NCBI GenBank assembly: GCA_024509875.1
Contig: JAMPIV010014131.1
Location: forward strand, 33,501 to 97,500
Source: Oreohelix idahoensis
Taxonomy: Eukaryota; Mollusca; Gastropoda; Stylommatophora; Oreohelicidae
DNA: 64,000 bases
Direction of reading: 5' to 3'
The notes under the pieces: model-generated
What the model was told of the DNA's origin: nothing
Databases searched by the model: none
The model's input: only the letters and a program-made list of their open reading frames with translations
Program-made: the position numbers and the translations under genes
In this document: positions 12,501 to 25,705 of the stretch, one piece after another
Numbering within the stretch: position 1 is the stretch's first letter
Layout: every line of letters starts with the position of its first letter

Positions 12501-12900
12501 TGAGGGAGTTGTTAACTACTGCGAAAAAAATAGACTATCAGGATTGGGGTTACAAAAATCTGTTTATGTCTGCATCACTTATAAAAGAAGCGATCCACAC
12601 TTGTATCATTTGTGTGATGTAACATTTTTGTTATTTCTTACCCCTCTCCAAATCGTCACATTTCGTTATAAAATTTTGAACCTCTCACTGCATAACGCCA
12701 TATGTTGATAACTCCATAGCTTACGTACCGCTTCCTGTGTCTTAGCTACCTTAATGATTGATGATTCTTCAAGAACAATCCGGCTCTTACTATACTTAAT
12801 TTAGCCTACTTTACATGATTTCTTGCCAAAAGCAGTGGTTGATCTAAAGATGATATCATATTTCATAAAAATGAATCTTATGTGGAAACATCATGTAATA
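9587..12900. other. No recognisable gene
   Basis: This stretch separates elements A and D. It is AT-rich, with a short GAT microsatellite near 10158-10180 and a TATATAAA at 10902-10909. An open frame at 10081-10476 (+) has no recognisable motif, and its composition resembles its surroundings. I see no coding, RNA or mobile feature I can support. Confidence 0.5.
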
Positions 12901-12905
12901 GGCAG

Positions 12906-14662
12906 TGTCACTGGATGGATTTTGGGCGACACCTTCTCGATCTCTCTTTCACTACGGCAGTAATCAGTTACAATTGTTGTTCTGACTAATTGCGTGCTTT
13001 TTCATGCTTAGGACTTTTTTCTGTCTCTGTAGCAGATATTTGATATATTTGACACTCCTTTTTGGTGATAATACATTACAATTGCTAGTCGCGGCACAGC
13101 TTTGCTGAGATTATCGCTGGTAAAACCGATATATGTCTGCTTAGTTTTCGCGTAGGGTTGTGTGCTCAAGCAACAGTTAACAAGATTACTCGCCTGTGCA
13201 TCACTTTTTGGACAGACACGAATGACATAAACGTTTCCTGTCCGACGTTCACGTAGACATTACTTTATCTGAAAGTAATATGTTGTTGCATCTGAAACAC
13301 ATTGTCGCATGAATTTTGCAGATGTGTTGATGAGTTTGTACACCAGGCATGGCTTGTTTTATTGCAATATATGGGAGACGTGACCTTTGCATCACGCGAA
13401 AAATTATTCCATGTCGGAATATTTTGAAATTACCCCACCCAACAAGCATGTTTGAAATTATTGGAGCACGGAAAAGCTTCATAACAAACAGATGCAGGGG
13501 TAGGACAGGCAATATAACGGGGCGTTTGTTCAAGTCTAACTTCACTGTGATAATCGCTTGCCAAAAGACGATCCCAGACTTGCCAGAAGTTTGAATCGGG
13601 CCGAACCTTTTCTTTGAGAATATTGACGGACTTACAAAACAGCCCAGGAAATCATTTTAACAGAGAAACCGGGACTGAGGAAACTGAGAACACACGGAGT
13701 CATAAAGGGAATTATCTTATTAAAGTAACGACCACTAAGAACACGAGTAAGAGGACGATTCAAGTGCCTTAACTTTATTCATCTGAACAAAAAGTCTGTG
13801 AGCCAGGATTGGCGTAAGTTGCCATTTTACATTCTATATTTTTCATTACTAACGTGAACTAATATGCATATATTTCCATGTGAATATTATATGTGAAAAA
13901 TCGCTAGTGGATGTCCAAGTCATTTGAGGCTGGCAACCTCAGCGTATAGAATGATGACTTCATGAACCACCACTGCAAGGGGGCTGGTGACTGCTTATCG
14001 CTAGTTTCTTAAAGAGAACCCAAAAGGGCCTAGGTAGTCGAAAGTTCCATATGGAGCAGGAAGGGAAGACGAAAACAAATTATTATTTGCGGGAGCAGAA
14101 CCTACCAGTGGCTGAAAAGTGAAACCTATAAGTTGCCACGTGAACTCCTTTGAAAACGTTTATCCCATCACAAAGGTGATGATTCCTTTCTGACAAACAT
14201 TTTTCATTCTTTTAAAGCCTTGTTAAAGCTAAATGATTATTAAATATTTTATTTGTAATTATGGAAATTTAACTTCGATTTAATCATTTTAAATGTATTA
14301 CACTTTTGTCTCAGTCAGTTTACTTAATACACTCTGAACAGAGCTATACCAAAATAATAAGAATTCCACCGAGTAAATCGGGTTAAGTGCTTGACGAGCC
14401 AAAATAATAATTGCTTAATCCTTCAGAAAAGTTGTCGGCAGATCATAGAATTAACGTGCTCAGTCAAAGCAGCGTTGTTCTCGCTTATCCGAATATCTTG
14501 GGAATACTCCATTGAGATATCAGCGTCATTATCACTCTATCTACAACTCTGCCAAGTGTAGTCTTGTGCAAAGGTAGACACATTTGAAGCCCATATTAGA
14601 TACCCTTGAGTTTTGGCCACTGTTGGACCACTACTGCAAAGCAGGGGAGTCAACCCGTGACA
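12906..14662 (+). repeat. 5' LTR of element D
   Basis: It starts TGTCACTGGATGG after the GGCAG duplication and ends CAACCCGTGACA, giving TGTCAC/GTGACA inverted ends. It matches 39031-40953 over most of its length with many substitutions. About 400 bp near 14228-14635 are absent from the 3' copy. Confidence 0.88.
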
Positions 14663-15028
14663 TATTGGGCGACTCGCTCCCGGATTAATGAACCTGTCTA
14701 GTAATTCCCTAGGCGTGACTGGCATAAATTTCAGATTTACTGAAAGAATATTATCAGAGTGTATTTATAGTAAGACTGAGCATACGGTGCTTTCATAAAT
14801 AACAGTAAAAGTAACTGTATAAAGAATAATTAAATAATCAGAATAAGACAATATTTTTTGTAACTAAAGTTAAAGTTAACTAAGAAGTTTACTTGGTGTG
14901 GCTAATTAAGTGTTGTAAACTTGCAGCTTTACTAGCTATGTAGCTATTGCAATCTTATGTAGCTTTATAAACATAATCTTTTGCTCAGAATGGCAGAGTT
15001 TCAAAATCTCTAATCCTTTTATCTGAAT
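14663..15028 (+). other. Leader of element D with possible primer binding site
   Basis: Immediately after the LTR, from 14666, stands TGGGCGACTCGCTCCCGG, in the position of a tRNA primer binding site (it begins TGG, complementary to a CCA end). I could not match it to a specific tRNA. The rest is non-coding. Confidence 0.45.
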
Positions 15029-15627
15029 GTGGCGAAGGAACTGGGCATGGCCGGACTAACTCTGACAGATTTCGTGATTAATTCGGTTAAATTCAAACAA
15101 GAGAAAGCAGAGAAAACGACTGAAGGGAAGAGAGAAGGATTGCCAAGGCACAAAAAGCCAATGCAGAAAAAAGAAATCGAAGAGAGAGAAAATAAATGGG
15201 CATTTCAAGAAAAAAAGGAACAGGTCAAAAGAGAGGAAAAAACAGAAGAGGACATTCGCAACAGAACATGCTGAAAGAGTAGAAAGGAAGGAACAGGCCG
15301 ACAGAGCCATTAGATTGAAGGAATTGGAAATCGAAGGAAGGAGAGTCGATTCTTGTTCTAACAATGGCGGGTCTAGCAGTTCTTAAGGTAGCGCTGGAGG
15401 AAAAATGTTTCAAGCAGTGGCACCTAGTGCTTTATCCTTCCAATTAGATGTTTACTCTGAGGATTCAGTGGAAATAGACATCTATTTCTCTAGATTTGAA
15501 TCCTTAGCAGCTACATACGTTTTGGAGAGGAAGAGATATGATACAACATGAAGCTATCCCAGAGTCTGGGGGGTTCTCCTTATGATGTGTTTCTCAAAAT
15601 GCCCACGGAAGAACAGACCAACTACGT
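15029..15627 (+). pseudogene. Element D gag, N-terminal part (interrupted by element B)
   Basis: A charged coiled-coil-like N-terminus (KELGMAGLTLTDFVINSV, then a long Lys/Glu-rich stretch) is followed after frameshifts by a gag core (FESLAATYVLERKRY, then MPTEEQTNY). The presumed start codon reads GTG at 15029; an ATG lies six codons later. The frame stops being D at 15627, where element B begins, and resumes at 26199. The sequences on both sides join in frame after one copy of the ACGT duplication is discounted. The copy carries several other stops. Confidence 0.8.
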
Positions 15628-16115
15628 TGACACATAGTATTTTATATTAAACACACATATGTGTTAGTCCTCGAAATACTAAACACGAGAGCGAGGGATG
15701 GAGTGGAACACATTCAAGTAATAACTAACACTAGCAATATTCTCAACTCTGTCCAATGTATTCAAATAACTGTCACCACAAAATTACAACAAAATATATA
15801 TAGTCAGCAAAGTGTATCACATTTATGAAAATCCCAGATCACAAAATGGAATATATTCTCACAAATAAATATCTTCTCGCACTCGAAAATTCAAGTCCAC
15901 CTTCACCACCAGAAACCTCGTCGCTCCTCTGTACCCGTTTCTTTCCTGCCCCAATCAGAACCGTACTTGCATTCACCCCTGACCTGCTGACCTCGCAGTT
16001 TGGTGTTGTTAAGTTCAGACCACTCTACTGACTACCTCTCATACACGACTGACATTACGTACCTGCTCCCAGCGAAGCACCGCCAGACCACAGCTGTGTT
16101 AATCACGCTGTGACA
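15628..16115 (-). repeat. 3' LTR of element B
   Basis: It matches 25706-26198 closely over its length. On the - strand it starts TGTCACAGCG and ends ATGTGTCA. The two LTRs differ at a few percent of positions by eye, which suggests an intermediate age between C and D. Confidence 0.88.
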
Positions 16116-16132
16116 ACTTCTCTCCCCCCTCT
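16116..16132 (-). other. Polypurine tract of element B
   Basis: On the - strand this reads AGAGGGGGGAGAGAAGT and touches the 3' LTR start, where plus-strand priming is expected. Confidence 0.75.
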
Positions 16133-16218
16133 GGAAAAACGAAGTTTTATTTTCTTTCAGGAGGGTGGCTGCACGCACTCCAAACACCCAACATCCGGCC
16201 TTTGAGCCAAGTAAACAT

Positions 16219-16787
16219 TCATATCGTTCTTGTCCTCACATATCTTGCATACTCAATTAAACATCGTGTGGGGGGAAAAACCAAGAAATAAACAAGCATT
16301 CTACAAAAGAGAGAGAGAGTGTCAGCTACAACGTTAAGCTTACCCTCTAGGGGTAGAACGGCAAATTTGTACTGCTGCAGTAAGAGGGCCCAAGGAGTTA
16401 ATTTCGAGCTTCTTGATTTAAACGACAGTAAAAATGAGAGTGGTCGATGGTCTGTCTGTAATACAAAATGTGAACCTATCAAGTATCGGGACAACTTTGA
16501 AACTGCCACACAATTGCCAGGATCTCCCTTTCACTAGTGGAGTACCTAGCCTCAGCCGGCAACAGCTTCCGACTCACATACATCTCGAAATGTAAGGTAC
16601 TTTGGTGGTCTTGCATTAAACAAGCCCCAATTCCTACGGAAGATGCGTCTGTCCGCAAAACAAAGGTTTGCGTAAATCTGGTAACATTAAGATGGGTTTC
16701 CTAGAGAACACCCTCTTGATTCTTTACAAGGCTATCTCGCAATCTTGTGGCCATACGATCCTATTTGGCATCCCTTTTCTCATCAGC
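16219..16787 (-). pseudogene. Element B RNase H domain (3' part of pol)
   Basis: On the - strand this continues the reverse transcriptase that breaks off at 18702. It encodes RTDASS with the first catalytic Asp, a degraded ERD segment where RELLA is usual, then SRYLIGSHFVLQTDHRPLSF with the third acidic residue, and VVADTLS near the end where ADILSR is usual. Several stops lie between 16787 and 16509. The gap is caused by the LINE insertion with duplication GAGGTAAG. RNase H would degrade the RNA strand during reverse transcription. Confidence 0.8.
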
Positions 16788-16795
16788 GAGGTAAG

Positions 16796-18693
16796 AACAT
16801 GAAAATGATCTAGATGTTAATACAGACATCACACGAAAAGAAGAAATCATCACAGCAATAAAAGGGTTAAAGAATGGAAAAGCTCCTGGTCATGATAACT
16901 TAAATGCAGAGCAATTTAAGACAGACCCAGAGCTAGCAGCAGAACTATTAGAACCACTATTTGCGCAAATCTGGAAAACAGGGACAACACCAACAGAGTG
17001 GAGAAAAGGAATAATAATCAAATTGCCCAAGAAGGGAGATCTTGCAGACTGCAATAATTGGAGAGTGATAAGGGTGGATTTACGATGATAAGGCCACACT
17101 TCTGGCCACTATGGACGTTGCAGTTATAAGTCCAAAGTCGCTGTTGAAATGTAGTTAAGTAAAGTCCCACCCCTATAGACACCAGGGATATTATAGGCTG
17201 AAGTGTAAGGTGTCTTGTCTGGTTTGTTGTTGCTTGCTGTGAGTGTAGATGTGATGTAGTTTGACAGATCTACAAACGTGAGATATGACATGGAAAGTCA
17301 TAAAAGTTTGAAACTGCTGTTGACGTTTCATCATTTATTTTGACGCCACAATGACAGATACGTTACATCCATTTTACATAAGTCATAGACACGACCGTTC
17401 ATGGTATTCAGCATAAATAAAGTTCTTCAATGGATCTTGAATATATTCTATGAGCTGATATAGATAATCCCAGCTTACTACAGTCTCAGCTTCATATCAT
17501 CAATGTACATAAGTATAACAATACTCCTCTCTGATGCTGGCAGATCAGATGTGCAAAAATAAGTCTATCACTGGCCGCACGAGAATGACGTTTCAGGAGT
17601 ATAGGTCAAATTGACCTTTACAGGCATTCCTAAGTCAAACCTCGACGTAGGTGCAATCGCTGGTATAGCGAAGTTCATAAAGCATAGAAACTGTTCTCTG
17701 GGCCTAGAGTGACCCGTGTACATATCAATCTCAGGTATGAAGATACCTGGGGTGTAATCCCTAGTAGAATAACCTCTCCTTTCTGTAACAAGCAAGCGAG
17801 CAGAGAACGACAAATGTCAAACATCTAAGTAGATTACAGAGTTCAATATAATGAGGGTATTACCTTGCTTCGGAATAAACACCACAACAACATATTCCTC
17901 CAGGCGTTTTCGAATCATCTAGGAAAAAATGGATAGACTTAATAAGTATAGCCAGCAGGTGGGCTTGAACATCAATCTAAAGAAAACAGGGGTCATGACG
18001 CTCAATGTGAGCAGCCCTGAGCCCATATTAGTAAGGAATCAGCAACTGGAACAGACAGATGCCTTCACATACCTAGGATGCATAGTAACACGAGACGGCG
18101 GAGCAAGCAAAGATATCAACAACAGAATGAACAAAGCAAGAACAGCCTTTTTTAGTTTGAACAACACCTGAAAGTCGCTCAGTACCGCACAAGCACACAA
18201 TTAGGATTATGTCAGAGCTGTGTGCTTTCTATGCTTCTCTATGGCGCGGAGAACTGGAGAGTTACAGAGAAGGAAATGTCGAAATTGCCCTCTTTTCACA
18301 CAACAGGCCTAAGAAAAATTCTCCGAATCTTTTGAACGAATACCATCACCAACCAACATCTGCTTACTCGGAGAAAGCAAGAAGACATGCACACCATCAT
18401 AGCTGGCAGACGCTGGAGCTGGGTTGGCCATGTCCTCAGAAGAGACCCCGATGCCATCACAAGAACAGCTATGCTATGGACCCCTGAAGGAAAACGAAAG
18501 AAAGGCCGACCAAAAACAACTTGGCGGAGGACTGTGGAGGCTGAGAGGCAACTAATGAACCAGAGTTGGGGTACTGTACGAAGGATGGCCGCCGACCGAG
18601 CAAAGTGGAATCAATTTGTTGTTGCCCCACAAGACGCCACCAGGCGTAATGGCCACTGACTGCTTTGACGGTCGGCGGCTAAGGATCAAAGAA
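16796..18693 (+). mobile_element. LINE inserted in element B pol, itself split
   Basis: The insertion is flanked by GAGGTAAG at 16788-16795 and 18694-18701. The 5' fragment (16796-17065) encodes the N-terminal part of reverse transcriptase (KNGKAPGHDNL, LPKKGDLADCNNW). The 3' fragment (17916-18693) encodes the C-terminal part (KYSQQVGLNINLKK, FTYLGC, WVGHVLRRDPDAIT) and a 3' end GGATCAAAGAAGAG. It is the same family as the LINE at 54880-55800. Roughly 500 bp of coding sequence, including the catalytic box, are missing where an E-family LTR fragment lies. Stops and frameshifts are present. Confidence 0.88.
17066..17915 (-). repeat. E-family LTR fragment inside the LINE
   Basis: Read on the - strand it aligns with 36955-37836 (solo LTR E). 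Shared are the start ATTCgAAAACGCCTGGAGG, the peptide-like segment around CCAGGTATCTTCATACCTGA, an AATAAA and the end AAATCCACCCTTATCA. The first 550 bp or so of the LTR are absent and no target duplication is visible. It therefore probably arrived or was trimmed together with the missing LINE segment. Confidence 0.8.
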
Positions 18694-18701
18694 GAGGTAA
18701 G

Positions 18702-20068
18702 TGTAGCTGCGATAGAAGAGAACTGAGGAATGAACGTGAGATAAAAATTCACAAGTCCAATTAGACTTTTCACTTGCTTCTTTGTTTTAGGTGTCTGCAA
18801 CTGTAAAATCTTTGTAACTGTAACATCTTCCGGTCTCAGGTGATTATGACCTACATTATGTCCTATGAAATTTAACTCCTTAAAACCTATGCAAACTTTA
18901 GTCGGCCGTGCCGTCAAATTATTCTGCCTTAGACACCTCAATAAGGAAGACAACCCAATCACATGATCCTCCCATGACTCATGAAATAAACATATATCGT
19001 CGATATATGTAATAATATCATACCGATGTCCTAACAACCTTCTCATCATCCTCACAAATGTGGCGGGTGCGTTCACTAAGCCAAAGCACATGACATTGAA
19101 CTGAAACAATCCTTTGGGGGGTGCTAAACTCCGTCAGAGGTTTTGCAGCCTCCGCGAGAGGTACCTGTCAATAGCCTCTAGACAGATCGAGTTTACTGAA
19201 ATATGTAGCGTGAGTTAGTTGTGTTAACAGATCTTCCTGATACGGTATTGGTTCAGCGTCAACGACAGTGATGCTGTTCAATCTCTGAATATCAATACAT
19301 ATACTGAGAAATCCGTTCTTCTTGCGAACCACAACCATTGGAAAAGAATATGGTTAATCAGACGGAGAAATGATACCCAGCTGTTGCATGTCATCAATTT
19401 CTCTCTCGACCGCCGATTTGAAATGCATGGGCAATCGATACAGTCTTACTCTAATCGGCTGATCGCACGTCAGAGTGATATAATGACAAATCAGGTCTGT
19501 TCGTCCTCGCAGATCTGTGAGGACATCCTTAAATTCTGCCATTATAGTCTGTACTTCAGAATTTTGTTCTACTGTTAGGTCATCACTGATCCGCACCATA
19601 TTCCATGACTCCACAGGAACCAGGGGGATGAGGGATAACTGCATATTCCCTTCATTTTTTTCATTTCCCGTGTTATCAATGACTGCCGTATATGCCACTG
19701 TTGCTTCAGTCTGTGCTGCCCTTGTGACTGCTTTCAGTGTCTCAGGTCGTTCTACATATGGCCTTAGCATATTTACATGAAACACCTTCTCCCTATTTCG
19801 GACAGAAATTAGGTAATCGACATCTGTCATTTTTAACCACCTTGAATTGTCCTTGACACGTAGTACTCAGGCGATCCTCTTTAGCTGGTAAAAGTAGCCA
19901 AACTTCCTCACCATATTTCCGATAGCGTGCCAACGACCCCGCCAAGCAATCACGTGCCACCAAACAAGATTTAACAATACGTTCTCGAAGACTCACGACA
20001 TACTCATAACCCGTAACTGAGGTATTATTTGCACACTTTCCAGTCAATAAATCCTTCAATATATGCAT
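18702..20068 (-). pseudogene. Element B: integrase C-terminus and reverse transcriptase
   Basis: On the - strand, 20068-19793 gives the basic C-terminal part of integrase. 19830-19354 gives the module ending in VFHVNMLRPYVERPE and the start of reverse transcriptase. After stops and a frameshift near 19110-19350, 19109-18702 gives FGLVNAPATFVRMMRR, the active-site box YIDD, and LNFIGHNVGHNHL, ending in SIAATLTS where the LINE is inserted. The polymerase active site looks intact but the frame is broken at several points. The partner RNase H lies at 16787-16219. Confidence 0.85.
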
Positions 20069-20134
20069 CGGCCTCCTTGGATTTTCCCTATACAGTAATT
20101 CGAAAGGGGAAAATCCTATACTCTCTTGGGGAGC

Positions 20135-21274
20135 TTACCTATAGGCAAAAAGAACAGCTGGGAGTAACCTATCCCATTCTTGCGGAGATTCCACGGTCAC
20201 TTTTGCCAGCATGTGTTTTAATGCACCGTTAAAGCGCTCGCAAACTCCGTTTGACTGAGGGTGGTACGGACTCGTGAATGTTTGGGCAATACCCAACAGC
20301 CCAGTGATTTCTGACATCTCCTTAGAAATAAACTGACGGCCTCTATCCGATAATATTTCTTCCAGAAAATCAAACCTGCTAAACAACATCTGCAAAGCCT
20401 CTGCGACTGCCTGCGAAGTAATATTCTTCATTGGCACCACCTCCGGCCCCCTGGTGCACAAATCTACCATCGGTAAAATAAAACGATATCCCCTGTCTGA
20501 CGTGACCGAGAGGGGGCCTATAATATCAATCGCTACCTTCTGGAAGGGCCGGACTGTCAAGTCCGTAACCTGCATGGGAGCTTTGGGAGATCTGCCTTTA
20601 TTCCTCATCTGTTGGCATACCTTACAGGACCTACAATGTAATTTAATGTCCTTGCTAATCAATGGCCAATAGATTTGTGAACGCACCCTCTGGCGCGTTC
20701 GTGCCACTCCCATATGTCCCGCAAAAGGGGAGTCGTGTGCTACCTCCAACACTTTTGCTCTAAAACTACACGGTACAACCACCTGGCGCTGAGTTTGTAC
20801 TCCCTTAGCAAAACACCTAATAAAAACATTGTTCTTGAGTTCAAACCAATGTCTGGCCAACTTCGTGCACTTTACGTCCCCTCTATCCGCAAAGTTGCAA
20901 AATTTATGCAACGATACGTCTGGCCGTTGGTGCTGGATAAAGTCCTACACCAGCGTATCCTGGCTCCCTTTGACCCGTTCCGATGTCTTAGCTTCATGAT
21001 GCGTCGTTTCTAAGGCGTCATCTGCCTTTGACTGCGCCCTCGTAATGACCGCATTGGCCATAAGCACGCGATTATCCCGCCATTTCCTGATGTCCTCCTG
21101 AGTATATTTCTGCACAACTTGCACATTACCCACGATCAAATCCGCTATCGATGCTTTGAGTACACAGGCCTGTACTCTACAAGATATGAAGGGTGTGTCC
21201 ACCTCAATAATGACAAGATGGTAATACTCAATGTTACCCCCGAAAGTGACGCATCTTGCTGTCTTACCTATCAA
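20135..21274 (-). pseudogene. Element B: protease remnant and integrase
   Basis: On the - strand, 21274-20945 holds the second half of a protease (CVTFGGNIEYY, ADLIVGNVQ); the DSG-bearing first half is deleted. 20911-20135 holds the integrase zinc-binding region (HDSPFAGHMGVARTRQRV then CRSCKVCQ) and the core with DIIGPL, LSDRGRQFIS and the segment NGVCERFN, a D,D,E arrangement with about 35 residues between the last two. The frame breaks at 20135 after LFAYR. The integrase itself looks complete. As in A and C, no reverse transcriptase lies between protease and integrase. Confidence 0.88.
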
Positions 21275-21284
21275 GCATGTGGCG

Positions 21285-22651
21285 TCAATACAGACTCTTC
21301 ATAATCCAATAGTTAAAGGTTTCTAATATGCAAGCCGAATTAGCCCGTTCTGAATTATTAGCATAGACCTTTGCCAAATGTCCTGTTCCATTACAAAGAC
21401 TACAGTGTAGCTGAGTATTGCTATCCTTTTCCGGACTATTGTTTGGAGAATGTCTGACTACTTGGTCTGACTCCTTTTTCTCAAAGGATTTGTTTCTTTG
21501 CTTAGATGAACTTCTGCGAAATCGTCTTTGTTCCTGCTCGTTTTGGTGCATCTATCTAGATCTGATTTCGCGGGTACCTATCATGTCTGTCTCCAGTATA
21601 TCTGTATTGAGATCTATCAGACTGATAGAAAATTTCTTCCTCTGAGATCTATGGCCCCGGCAATTGTCGTACAGAGCAGGAGATCTGTCTCCCCGAAAGA
21701 AGGGTCTATCATAATTAAATCTTCTGGGGCCAAATCTATCCGCACTCTGCGATCTATGTAGATTGTAAGGTTTTCTAGTAATCTTTCCTATACTCGCCGA
21801 GAACGTCTCAGAAACACTCTCCCTATGTATGACCTTCCCTGGATGCACGGTCACGTATTGGTGTCCCTATTCCCAATTCTGACATCATTCCAATGTTTTT
21901 GGGCTTGCGTTCCTGGAAAAACGCAACAAGCTCAGATGAACACGATGACAATACTTTGTCCCGTAACATAAGGTCGAAAAACCCATCAAAGTCTCTAGTA
22001 ATACCTTCCATCTCGATCCATCAATTTAGTAGCTGGGTAATTTTTGCAATGAAATCCTCAAAATCATGACTAGCGCTTGGTCTCACCTCTCAGAAACGAG
22101 CCCGATACCCGTCCGCCATTTGATGAAATTTCCTTAACAACCTCTCCTTGACAATGTCATAATTTGCTCTGTCGGCTACAGGGATACTATACACGTCTCC
22201 AACGCAGATCGTGAAAGCAAGTTACCAAGCAGAACAAGCCACTTTTCTTTCTCTATCTTCCAAGCCAAAACGTCTATTTCAAAACGTTCCAAATACACGT
22301 CCATGCTGTCCAAATCTTGATTAAAATTGGGTAACCTAGTCCAGAGGGACGTGAGAATTCTTTCCCACCTGAATCATGCTTCCTGGACTCAATATCTAGT
22401 TTCTTCAGATTTATTTCTTTGTCAGCTTCAATTTTCTTCAACTCTTTCTCCGCTTCAATTTTCTTACCTCTTTCTTTTTTCAACTCTTTCTCTGCTTCAA
22501 ACTTCAGCTTCTGAAATTCTCTCTCCTCATACCGTTCCTTTCCATCATTTTCCTGTTCTTCTTTCCATTTTGTTTCTGCCCATTCCTGTGGAGCGGGGTT
22601 TGTTAATGCTAGCTTCTTACCAACCTCAACAAATTCTAATAGGCTAGCCAT
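21285..22651 (-). pseudogene. Element B gag with degraded zinc knuckle
   Basis: The start at 22651 reads MASLLEFVEVGKKLALTNP, followed by a Lys/Glu-rich coiled coil to about 22274. Fragments of a gag core follow (22011-21823, with DLMLRDKVLSSC and FFQERKPKNIG). An Arg-rich region precedes a knuckle CSLCNGTGHLAKVY, in which the last Cys of CX2CX4HX4C is Tyr. Frames are broken at several points. Compared with A and C, B keeps a recognisable knuckle and a coiled coil without the AAAEE tandem repeats. Confidence 0.8.
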
Positions 22652-25600
22652 AGGTATGTAATGTAGTTATATCAACATTTTTTAAAGCAGTACTCAGTGT
22701 ACACAAAATCTCTTCAATATTCCCCACTGGAAAATTATCAGATGTTGTACTAGAAAAATGTAACAAAACTATACGTAATGCCTAGTCAGAAATACTGACT
22801 GTACCAATCAAATGGGTGTATTCAGTATTATTGGTTGAAGTTACTCAACAGCACAATTTGCTTTACCCATGACACCCATAATATTTAAGCAGTGTAAATA
22901 AACCCCACTGCAATATAATTAATGGCATAAACATAATATGATTCTCAACCAAACCAGAAACCTACGTCTATAGAAGCAAAAGTACACAATCACGTAACCT
23001 ACTCTTATGCCATATGTACTGGAATTGAAATTGAGATGCACTTCACTAAAACATAACATACAGAAATACAAACAACTTCGACAATAATGAAGATGATTAG
23101 GACGACTTTACTACACAAACGAACACAACAGTACGTTGAAATAAGAAAAAAGATACACTCAGACAGCAGCATATGTCTAATCACAAACCGTAGCTGTTAA
23201 CATTTGAAAACAAGAGATTGGGAAATTAAAGTATATATATGATAGTAAGAAGAATACAAGAAAATACTCCAATTAAACATGACAAAGAGACACTATTACA
23301 AATATGACACCGTGCAAATAAACCAGACCTGCACCACTAATACACTAAAATGTGCGACGTGAATTATGCAGGGCAGCCAATAGGGTCGTATCTATGTGCC
23401 CGTGCTCCGACACACAATTCACCCAGCAACAGTCCTAAAGAACAGTTTAGCACAATCTCTTTCCACAATAAAAAAGAGAAAATCCTAAACCCACACAACA
23501 ACAAAACGACACCAAAATTATACTTCTACGTAGACATAACAAGAACCTACAATAGACAATGAAGTGACCAAAGGCTAGTATGTTGCAACACCACTCTAGT
23601 TGGATGAAGTACTCACCAACCAACCGTAAAAGAGGAAACAGGAGAATGATTACTAATTATATAATATTATAAAGTAGAAAGATACTAAAAGGATAATAAG
23701 TGTCAAATAATATATTATAATAATATTACTGCATTAAAAAAATGAACTATACATTAATTAAATTCATGATCTCCGAAGGTCTGTGTTTCTGATGATGACG
23801 TTGATACCGACAGCACCTTAGTCACTAATGATACAATGGTCCACACAACGAACGACACGTTGCAATGTTACATACAGTTACAAATATTGTCACTTATGAT
23901 GACACCTGAGTGGACATAGAACTATCATGTAATGCACAAAGTCCCAGCTTGTCTCTAGATAGTGCCTTGTCTTCACTGAAATACCACAGGGCGGTAAAGC
24001 AAAAAGTCAGTCCACACGCATCAAAGTTCTACCGCATATGTATGCTAGCCCGTCGTCAGCCCAAGGCGAGGTTTTGCCAGCTCCACTCCAATAACATCTC
24101 ACGAGTTCATGAAAGTTAACACCGCTGGCAAAAGTGTAGTGCAACCTTCTACGTGATTAAAAAGTTCAATACAGTTTGTGATGATGGACTGCAGTGTTTT
24201 GTATAAGGCAAAGATCGTAACGTAAATTTGGTACTGTTCAGCTTCTGGTAATTTCCGTAACGACCGTTGCAAAATCTTGATATGTAATGCACCAGCTCCA
24301 GTTTTTGACATGCACCCAGTTCCACAAGAAGACTCAACCACTTGATTTTCACAGGAACGTTGTTTCCTGAGCCAGTAAATACTGTGTAGAGGCAACATTG
24401 TCCCACTGTTGGTTTCCAAACGGAGCTGCAGCGGCCTGTAGTCTTGACCAGTCAGACACTGAAATGAATGCTACCAAGGCTGCCATCACTGGTTCGCACA
24501 ACATGTGTTAGCAGCAGTATCTTCGTCATCTCAGCTTGGCAGACAATAAAATGAATGACAACGAACCTGCTAAAATTTGGTTCACAATGCAGACGTTGGC
24601 AGACAACGGCGTCGTTTTCTTACCAAGAGGAGTGCCACAATGTCGCTCTGACGTTTTGTTAGATCTGGCACACTCGTACCACCAGGACCTCCAAGTAACA
24701 CTAGGTCCCTACCAACTCTTCATAACTGGCTAGACATCTTCATCGTCATCAGGGAATTACAAGCTACACACCTATAACTGACAACTTTTGCCTATCAACT
24801 GAAGCTACCTTCAACTTGCAAAGAGACACATATGTACTTATACGCTATTGCACAGGCAAAGTGACAGAGTACTGTAAATAATAAATACCGCCTTGTAATT
24901 CTGCTCTCACTACACCATTAGCGAAAGTCCTAATGTGGCAGTGCAGCTAATTGGGCGCATGTCGCGGCATCAATGAAAAGAATGTGTGTGTGTGTGTCCG
25001 TCAGCTGACCGGGTCAGTTCCGTTAATGGTTGACCGCAGGTAAATATTTTGAAGAGCGCTAACTCTTGTACGTTTTCTTGGTTCAAGTCGTTACAGGTCT
25101 GACCGCCTGAGATGGAAATACTTGACCTTTTTTTATTCTTCCTTAACCCAGAGTTCTTTCGTACCCTTTTTATGGTTAGTGAAATGCAGTGTCTTGTATA
25201 GTGCTTTAGTCAAATAATCCAACTGTAATGTTTCAAGGAAAACGAAGCAATGTAGAAAAATAGAATATATTTTATTAACGTGATTGGAACAGCAATGTTA
25301 TTGACACAATAATGAAGCACTTATTTCTTTCTTACCCAAAGCTTTATATCCCCAAAATTTCCAACTTGCAACACTGTTCAAGCTTAACTCGAGAACTGAA
25401 AATTCCAATCTTGCAACACTGTTCAGACTTAATTTGTGAACTGAAAATCACCCGTGGCCAAAAATACAACACTTCACTGCGAATCGCTAATACGTGACCC
25501 GTGACTCATTATTCAAAATACCTGACAACTGCGTGAATGAAAAACAAGCCTACAGTATTCGTGACCCAAAATAGATTTCTGACCTGGCGCTTCCTCGAAA

Positions 25601-25705
25601 CTAATACCAAGAGAAGGGAACACAGTGGCAAACTTACACTTTCTATTTAGAAGCAGGACATGAAAAGATAACAAAACTTGAGGACCCAAATACGAGCTCC
25701 CCACC
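22652..25705 (-). other. Long untranslated leader of element B
   Basis: Three kilobases separate the 5' LTR from gag, long for this element class. It contains a short TG microsatellite (24983-24997) and no protein-like frame I recognise. Part of it may be an unrecognised insertion. A primer binding site may lie just inside the LTR at 25685-25703 (TGGGGAGCTCG on the - strand), not assigned to a tRNA. Confidence 0.5.

Noticed and set aside
17568..17813. A possible conserved host protein, because the same peptide-like segment appears near 37100.
   Set aside because: Both copies are parts of a non-coding LTR (E family), with AATAAA and common ends. The reading frames are not maintained.
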